DNA from: Actinernus sp. WN-2022
Taxonomy: Eukaryota; Cnidaria; Anthozoa; Actiniaria; Actinernidae
Length of the DNA: 64,000 bases
Assembly (NCBI GenBank): GCA_030867875.1
Contig: JAOWCC010001751.1
Location: forward strand, 21,846,026-21,910,025
Direction: 5' to 3'
Shown: positions 57,250 to 64,000 of the stretch, piece after piece
Numbering within the stretch: position 1 is the stretch's first letter
Layout: every line of letters begins with the position of its first letter
The notes under the pieces: generated by a model
Databases searched by the model: none
Seen by the model: only the letters and a program-made list of their open reading frames with translations
Told to the model about the DNA's origin: nothing
Translations under genes and position numbers: made by a program

Positions 57250-58440
57250 TATTTACATTATTATAGTCGGGCTGCCTGTGGCGATACGGGTAATTTCTGA
57301 TCGATATCAGTTAAAAACGGAGTGAGGCACAATTGTGAAATTTCAACGGCCATAACATAACCCCCCCTCCCCCTGCCCCACCCCCTAAAACAAGCTATTT
57401 TTGTTTCTTTCAAACATTTTCGAGTGACGCACGTACGTGAAACCGAGTTGATGATAGAATTAGCTCATTAATATATTGTTATATAGCTCTGCTAGCTATT
57501 GTTTTTTTTCGCAAGTTATATAAAAGGTAGGAAATATTTACTTCACATTTTCAAGGCCTCTCGAAGCGATTAGCAGAAGTCTTATATCGGGAATGTTTTC
57601 TTTTGAAAAAGAATGTATTGAACCTCGAATCATACAGCACCATAACGCTTCTCCAGTCTGTATCGACTAGTTCTGTTACGAGTTCTTTAATCTCATCAGT
57701 CAGCATGAATCTTTCATGGTGCATTTTTTTCTACTCGAGGTATAAATGTGAAATGGTCTCTATTTTGACCCAAAAAGGTATTTCAAAGGATAAGGGTATT
57801 GCAAGTGTAGTGGGGACCTCCCCCTCCGGCCGGGCCCCGAGTCCTTTGCGCAACGTCGCATTTTGTATTCGAAGCTATATAACTGCCTTTCCTTCGCCGG
57901 GTTATACGAAGGCATGAGCAGTAGTAACAGCTGATCCGCACATATGTAATGACGCGCTGAAAGACGACTAATTGCACACTTATCAGTGCCTTGATGAAGT
58001 CATGATACTGATCTTACCGCATCGCACATAGAATTCGTCCATTAATAACAAAGTGATACACACCAGTTACGTAGCAAGGAAGTTTTAGTGCCAGGGCATC
58101 CTATTCCGCCGGCGTTCTTCCGTTCTATGATTCGTTTAAATTAGATTTCGTAGCAAGTTTTCAAAATAAAGTCTACAATATCCTGAGTTTGGAGTTACTT
58201 AATGAAAAAAGTTATTATTGGTACTACAAAACTAGAATGGTGTGATAAACTTTGCAAGATATTAAGCTGTTGCATGGACTATGCACTGATAACGACCTTA
58301 TTAAACACATCTCATCAGTTTTAAACCCCAAGTCAACTTCACCAGGGCCCGATTGTACGAAAAGGCCTTTAACTTCGATCCCTAGGATAGCACTAAATCT
58401 TTTAAAGAAAAACATAACATCTGGTATTCATTTCATGCAT
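57250..58440. other. Malate synthase upstream flank
   Basis: Expected to hold the malate synthase promoter and any 5' UTR exon. I see no clear TATA box on the minus strand. The 'ttatataaaagg' at 57,517 points the other way. Nothing else identifiable except the weak exon candidate at 57,551-57,724. Confidence 0.4.
57551..57724 (-). CDS. Possible exon, unrecognised (57 codons)
   Basis: The minus strand reads MHHERFMLTDEIKELVTELV then DTDWRSVMVLYDSRFN with good amphipathic character, then a basic stretch to a stop. The 'W..V.VLYD' ending recalls extracellular ligand-binding domains such as those of ionotropic glutamate receptors, but the resemblance is weak. A possible donor GTTCAA follows DSR. 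I could not join it to any neighbour. Confidence 0.2.
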   Translation of the reverse strand: MHHERFMLTDEIKELVTELVDTDWRSVMVLYDSRFNTFFFKRKHSRYKTSANRFERP

Positions 58441-58454
58441 GGTGTAACGAAAAT

Positions 58455-58790
58455 GGCAAAAAGGTACCCTGTTCCAGACTAGAAACAACGAAAACATACA
58501 TACCCTGTTTCAGGCAAAATGGCAAAAATAGCGTCTGATATGATACGCACGAGACGTTGCGTTCCACTCGCCACTCGAATCGTAAACAGATAAAAGGTTC
58601 TGAGTTTGCAGCGGCAAGGGACGCGGCCGTGAATAACTCAAACCGTCCCGAGGCCCTTCCAAAAAATTACGACCCTGTTCCAGACCAAAACAGTGATTGA
58701 TATACCCTGTTCCAGGCTAAGACTGATTGTCAAAAACCATATCCTGTCGAGCGGCACGTACCCGTATAGCCTAACTCCCCTCCAAACAAA
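58455..58790. repeat. Dispersed TACCCTGTTCCAG-rich repeat, inverted relative of 52.2 kb
   Basis: Words 'taccctgttccagac' and 'ataccctgttccaggcta' recur, ending 'gtcgagcggcacgtacccgt', the complement of the start of the repeat at 52,195. Confidence 0.8.
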
Positions 58791-59284
58791 CAGTTTACTG
58801 ATCAGTCTTGGGTCCACGTGAAATGTTTAGAGAAGAACCCTTAATTATTCAATAAATTCACAATTTCAGTTGATATTCGAGTTTGGCCGAACTTCGCATA
58901 TTTTTAATCATGACATTTTTCATGAAACACCACTTTTGAGATTCAACCAAATAAGGCCTGCTTAAATGTCAAACATAATTTCGGATTCCATGTCTGAAAA
59001 TCAGTTGTACATCGCCGTTAATTCTACTTTTTAATTTCTCTTATAAAATAAGAAAAAGGTAAAAAGGTATAGGTATATATGCAAATGCGCTTCACAATGT
59101 TATTTTAGTGATACGGATTGCTATCGTGGTGCAATGTGTTGCCGTGCAGTTTACAATCATGAGTGAATTGTTAGTACCTCAGAAATACCAGGCTGTTGTG
59201 TCGGGAGACAATTCCCTACTCTTTCTCGCCATAACGCAACAGATTGTTCACGTTCCTCTCGTATAGATTATATTAGAGGAGGAA

Positions 59285-59362
59285 GGAGGCAAAACCAACG
59301 GTTCGAACCTGACCTCCCGCACTCTAGACCGTGCTCTACTAACTGAGCTAGCCAGTGAAACG
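59285..59362 (-). mobile_element. tRNA-like relic or tRNA-derived SINE head
   Basis: The minus strand reads ACTGGCTAGCTCAGTTAGTA GAGC (A box, D arm) and, about 30 bp on, CAGGTTCGAACCG (B box, T arm). The D and T arms are good, but I cannot form a proper anticodon stem or acceptor stem. I call it a SINE head or pseudo-tRNA rather than a working gene. Confidence 0.5.
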
Positions 59363-59939
59363 GTTATTGAGTAACGAAATAATCGACTCTTCAGTGTGTC
59401 AGAGAACGTATTATGTTCCCTCTTCCAATTTATTTCAAAACCAAACACTGAGTTATTCATGGCTTCTTCGCATATTAAAAGTCGTTCATTTTGCAACCAC
59501 AATTTTCTGTTTTAATAAGAAAGTCCGAAAGGCTTTTGATGATCATTATCAAGTTCTTTTTTATTTGCTTTATCGTGAGTTTATTGACTATGCTCTAAAA
59601 TTTTACGACTAAATGTTAAATAACATCCTGAGTCAGTAACCCAGGAATCATATTTCTCATCGTCACCGGAGTTGCAGTAAACGAGGTTATCGTTGGCAAA
59701 TCTCTGGGTTTTCGCGCTAATTTTGGTTATCGGAACGCAGTTGGGATTGATATGGTAGGTAAAACATCAAAATCGGAAAGGCATGCATACTAAGGGTCCA
59801 GATCTAGATAATTAACGAATAGCTCACATTCTGCCGTGCGTCTGTCCTCCTATAGATGCACATATGACGTCACAACGTGAAGAAAGAAGTGCACCACGAG
59901 ACGTAGTCGAGTCACGTGACTGATGTTCTCTTCACGTTT

Positions 59940-60245
59940 ATATTTTCTATATATACTAATGTAGGTCAAGTATGTAAGTCAATAGATAGGGTTTTTTTCT
60001 TTATATTTTAAATATCTAAATTATGTGTTTAAGTAGATAGTTTCTATACACAGATTAAGTGTGTATAAAGTAGATAGTTTCTTCATAATCGTTTATATAT
60101 TATAGACTAGTGTGTATTTTTATCTGGCAGTTCCTTCATAATACGTTCCTTCATAATCATTTATATTATATATATATGTAGGCCAGTGTGTATTCATCAT
60201 AATCGATGATATATTGTACTGATTATAATTTTTCATGTATATTTC
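59940..60245. repeat. Degenerate A+T-rich tandem repeats
   Basis: Recurring words 'agtagatagtttct', 'cttcataatcgtttatatat' and 'agtgtgtatt' at ~60-80 bp spacing. No coding potential. Confidence 0.6.
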
Positions 60246-60694
60246 TATTAATCAAATGATATTCATTTTGAAATCATTGGTGTTTCCTGCAATTTGATTC
60301 AATCAAATTAAAATTAAATTAAAAGCAGCAGCGATTTCAGACTAAACCGGCATCATTTTGTGTCTGTTATTGCATCCTTTTGCTGAACCAATCAAAAAGC
60401 AGAATTTAAGCCGAAGCCATTTCACAGCGTAGGGCTTGACTTTTCTAGTTTGTTGTTGTAAAAAAAACAAATTTACGAACGTTTATCATTTGTTAAGATT
60501 TCAAAATGAATATAATTAAGTGGTACTCTTGATTACAAATTGCACTCCCGCTTCGCGCGTATGATTTCAGACCAAATTGCACTCCACTCAGTTCTATTAC
60601 CATTATGTATTAACATCAGATGCCCCTTATGGAAACCAGCTTAATAGTTGATGGGACCAGCGTGAATTAAGTTCACTGATCAATCTATCTATCT

Positions 60695-60910
60695 ACGTTT
60701 GGCGTCATCTGTGAATCTATAAGAGGACTGACGCACGGCAGAATGGAATTTATTTCAGTGTTTTCAATAATAATCGCAAACTAAAAACTATGAAAATATC
60801 CAATCAAAACGAGTTGAGAAATTGTTTGCGCACCCTCATGACGCCATGTGTGTGTCCTCTAATAACACACGGCTCTTGACCAATCAGAGCGTACGTTTCG
60901 GACTGATTTT
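60695..60910. mobile_element. Second copy of the element adjoining the 21-bp array
   Basis: See 50,746-50,940. Here the 'gcgtcatctgtgaatctata' end is single, without minisatellite expansion. Confidence 0.6.
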
Positions 60911-61218
60911 TATAATTATAACAATACATAAAATTGAGAATAAATTGAAATTCATAGCAAAAAAATCTCGAGCAAGTACTACAGTTTGAAGCTGGAAAAA
61001 TAACCCTTACTTCATCCTTATCGTGAATTTAGCATTAACTGAAGCTTCAGCTAGATATAGCTGTCTTTTTATTATATCCGAGTGTTTGTACAAATCATTT
61101 GAAGTCCGACAGAGAACGCCATGACTAACGCTCGCAAACATGCGAAATAGTAGCAGATTTTTTTATTTGCGAGTGAAAATGGATCTTCACTGGCAAATTT
61201 TGGTGAGTCAATCTTCCT

Positions 61219-61457
61219 TTAGAGCGGATTTCAATTGACTGTCGGAAGTGTTTTGGTTTTGCGTTTACTAAGCTCTCCTATTGGCTGAGAAAGTAAACCA
61301 ACCAATCAGAATCCAAAGTGAAAACCAAACGCAAATTGGTTTCGGTTTTGCTTTGATTTGTCGTTGGCTCACAGGGAAGCCATTTATGAGTTACTTGTGA
61401 TTACTCGCTCCTATGATTGGCTGGCCGTGGGTAGTTTGCGTTTGAAAACCGCTCTAA
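61219..61457. mobile_element. MITE-like element (TTAGAGCGG ends)
   Basis: 'ttagagcggatttcaa' at the left pairs with 'tttgaaaaccgctctaa' at the right. The inner 'ttggttttgcgttt' pairs with 'aaaccaaacgcaaa'. About 239 bp. Confidence 0.75.
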
Positions 61458-61459
61458 GG

Positions 61460-63960
61460 TACAACTTGGAGTCTGACAACCATTCCATTAACAAACGCGG
61501 GATATTTACAAGAGTATATAAAGGTTAATTCTTATCCGATGCATGCACGATGAAAAGTAAATAGTCGGTACGGTATAAACGCATAGGACCCTTTGGACTT
61601 TTGCTAGTGGACTAATATCCTATTAGCAGACCGTGCTAGTGGTGAAGAAGTTAAGTTCGATCCCTGAACGTGTTGTTTTGCTCTGACAAAAGTGTTAAGT
61701 TAAAAGGAATAAGAAGAACAACGTTATAATTATCAACTTTCCGACAATGTGTATTTGTTTTCAAATTTTGTGCGTGCGGCTTCGAATACGCCGACGCCGG
61801 AGTGAACATTTAACGAAGAAGAATTTCTTTTAATCATCCCGCTGATCAGGAGAACTAACCCCAACCATTTACATGTGGTTATGTGAGAGAAATAATCAGT
61901 CTTTTTTGATTATAAAATACTTTGCGATTATTTGGTGACTAGGTTTTCTAGTTAATGTGGATGCATTTAAACCATTAAACGGCGTTGTATGAAGAATAGG
62001 AAACGAAGTAAACTCTGTAGCTCTAAATGGGAGTGAGTGAATGGCTCAGACTTAGATATTGGAAGTACAACTCAGCCAGCATGTCCATTGTTGGCATGAC
62101 TTCGGCGTCTTCGCGACACGGCACAGAGTCAAGCATCGGGGAGTCCGGAACGTTCGACTCTATTGTTTGAAAACGTTTGGAATTTTTATCAGTAAAGCTT
62201 CCTACAAACCTGCCACAATGTTTTCTTTCCTTGCTTCCATGTTTCTTCAATTGCTTCATTGTAGTTTTCTTATATATCTAGCTATTTTGTTGCTGTCGTG
62301 TCCTCATACACCTTCAGGCTTCAGCAATTTGTACCGCTAAATTACAATTTCCGTAAAAGGTTTTCAACTCACAACGATAGCTCATTTCGTTCTTGTTTTC
62401 CTTATCTATTGCCTTAGAACCTCTCTAAATTTCATAGGATGTTTAACGAAGACAGTTAATTAAAAATTCTACTAAATAAATACGCCCAGCGAAAAGCCGA
62501 ATGAGTAAGAACGAAGCCTGTGAAACAATTCGCTTTGCGTGACCTTTAGAATAATCACGGCAGATCAATTTGGGCATGGCACATGAAGATGAATCCTTCA
62601 TATCAGCTGTTGCAACGCATGGCACTACACAAACACATGTTCACATGTTCACATCTGACCCTTTCCTAGCGTTTAAGGAGTCAATTCACATCATTTTACT
62701 TCTATGAGTTAAGTCGCCATAAACATACAAAGACAACACTGCTTCCTAAATGCTGCAGGATGTTTAGATGGTTCTTGCCGCTTTATAAACTCAGTTTATT
62801 CCTTGTATTTCCTTTATTCATTGTAAAAACTTTAATTTCAGTCACCATGGCGAATTAACTAAACTCTATTCCGTTCACTCTGGCGGACCAAAAACTTAAG
62901 TATTTGCTAGTTTATGAACTAATTCACACAAAAAAAAATCAGGACTCGCTATGTATTTTCTTGACGAAAGAACAGTCACTTCCAATATATATCACTCCCA
63001 CTCTATCCGTCAAAGTGGTTTTCGCCAAAAGGCAAACGACACGACGCCCTTTTTAACGTGAGACACAATAACGCTTTGCTTTCAATCTTTAATTGGAAAG
63101 TTCACCCCTATCTAGATGTTTCTGAAAACAATTCAGTTTCATAGTATTCAAGACTCTGGATTGAACCTTTTAATGTAATAGGAAATTAAGTCGTATGCAT
63201 TAGCTGAAAACACCGTTTGTCACCTAGGAGGAGATTTATTGAGGTAAGGTTCCCCGTCGAAAGTTTGGGATATCTATCTCGAATATTTACGATTAAAGGG
63301 CTGTGTTTTTTTTAAGCATAAAGTGTAAATCTTGCTGTGAATTGTGGAAGACATTCAATGAATATGGATCCGTTGATCTGAGATAGGGAATCTTTGCAAT
63401 TGGATGTTAATGAATATTGAATGCAACCATTTTAAATGTCTCCGGTGTGTAAGGCCGCTTAACTGTAGAGCTTTTGAATTTATATTAAAACGGCGAAAAA
63501 GAACCGCGAGTACCAAGGCCATGTGCTGTGAGTGGTTATTTGCTTTTTCTATTTAGTTCTGGCATTGTCTCAATATTTAAGTTTGCGAATGCATAGTAGA
63601 GGATGAAATTACTGACAGGAAGCCAATAGTTCAAACTCCAAAAGGCCAATTCCCAACGAGTCATACTTGTGGGAGTACCGTCACGTAAATGAAGCTATTC
63701 ACTTCATGGATAAAACCATTTTCATCATTGTTTCACCTGAAAGCGTTTAGGTCCATCCCCGGCCTCGAGTTGGCTTCTAAAGACGAACAGATTCACCGGT
63801 TATTTTCCATCTGTCACCAGTCTGTCTAGTCTGTATAGTATATTAGAGTGAGCAGTCCTCAAGATATTCCCCAAGTGTAGGGTATATCAAGATACCAAGT
63901 CAGTACATCGATCGCCAGTTGTTGCCTTTTGGATTGAATTCTTCACTGCAGTTTTAACAC
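61460..63960. other. Flank without confident gene
   Basis: Unremarkable A+T-rich sequence. The only coding-looking frames are the weak candidates at 62,023-62,259 and 63,966. Confidence 0.4.
62023..62259 (-). CDS. Possible small protein or exon, unrecognised (78 codons)
   Basis: The minus strand reads MKQLKKHGSKERKHCGRFVG then a Ser/Thr- and acid-rich part 'ESNVPDSPMLDSVPCREDAE' and 'MPTMDMLAEL'. Composition is more protein-like than the surrounding random frames. No family recognised. It could be one exon or nothing; no splice partner was found. Confidence 0.22.
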   Translation of the reverse strand: MKQLKKHGSKERKHCGRFVGSFTDKNSKRFQTIESNVPDSPMLDSVPCREDAEVMPTMDMLAELYFQYLSLSHSLTPI

Positions 63961-63965
63961 GACTA

Positions 63966-64000
63966 ATGGCGGTAAGTTTGTAAGCTTGAAGAGATTTATG
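63966..64000 (+). CDS. Possible first coding exon with consensus donor at the window edge
   Basis: ATGGCG is followed at once by GTAAGTTTG, a textbook donor. This could be the two-codon start of a plus-strand gene that continues past the window. One donor match is weak evidence. Confidence 0.15.

Noticed and set aside
57511..57530. TATAAAAG box as malate synthase promoter
   Set aside because: It points along the plus strand, away from the minus-strand gene, and no credible plus-strand gene follows.

Overview
This is eukaryotic, intron-rich, A+T-rich animal DNA. The best fit is an anthozoan cnidarian (a stony coral or close relative). I infer this from a 15-exon malate synthase gene with GT-AG introns, which only a few animal lineages keep; from CR1/L2-like and L1-like retrotransposon relics; and from a very high density of foldback and inverted-repeat (MITE-like) elements. 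The species call is an inference. I see no bacterial gene, rRNA or CRISPR array.

Layout. (1) 1-23,214 is a non-coding macrosatellite: four units of 5,300, 5,272, 5,300 and 5,051 bp plus a truncated, diverged fifth. Each unit carries internal duplications of about 620, 233 and 279 bp. (2) 23,215-38,600 is an intergenic repeat zone. It holds a 92-bp minisatellite (25.2-28.3 kb), several inverted-repeat elements, a minisatellite split by a tandem pair of insertions (30.8-32.5 kb), a nested dead LINE (34.4-36.2 kb) and palindromic elements. (3) 38,696-57,191, minus strand, is one gene: a complete 569-codon malate synthase whose 15 exons join in frame through GT/AG borders. Its introns hold a 43-bp VNTR of about 41 copies touching the exon 2 acceptor, a 21-bp minisatellite, a dead LINE, foldback elements and two broken copies of exon 4. 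(4) 57,192-64,000 is upstream flank with dispersed repeats, a tRNA-like relic and two or three weak exon candidates.

Biology. The only confident protein gene is malate synthase (glyoxylate plus acetyl-CoA to malate), the second enzyme of the glyoxylate shunt. The reconstructed N-terminus carries a canonical type-2 peroxisomal signal (RLHKISAHL, residues 8-16), and the C-terminus lacks a type-1 signal. This predicts a peroxisomal enzyme imported by the PEX7 route. No isocitrate lyase partner, fused or adjacent, lies in the window.

Most open frames in the window are noise inside repeats. The most notable non-coding structures are the macrosatellite, the VNTR that repeats a splice-acceptor-like sequence next to the real acceptor, and the exon 4 duplication with an in-frame stop.
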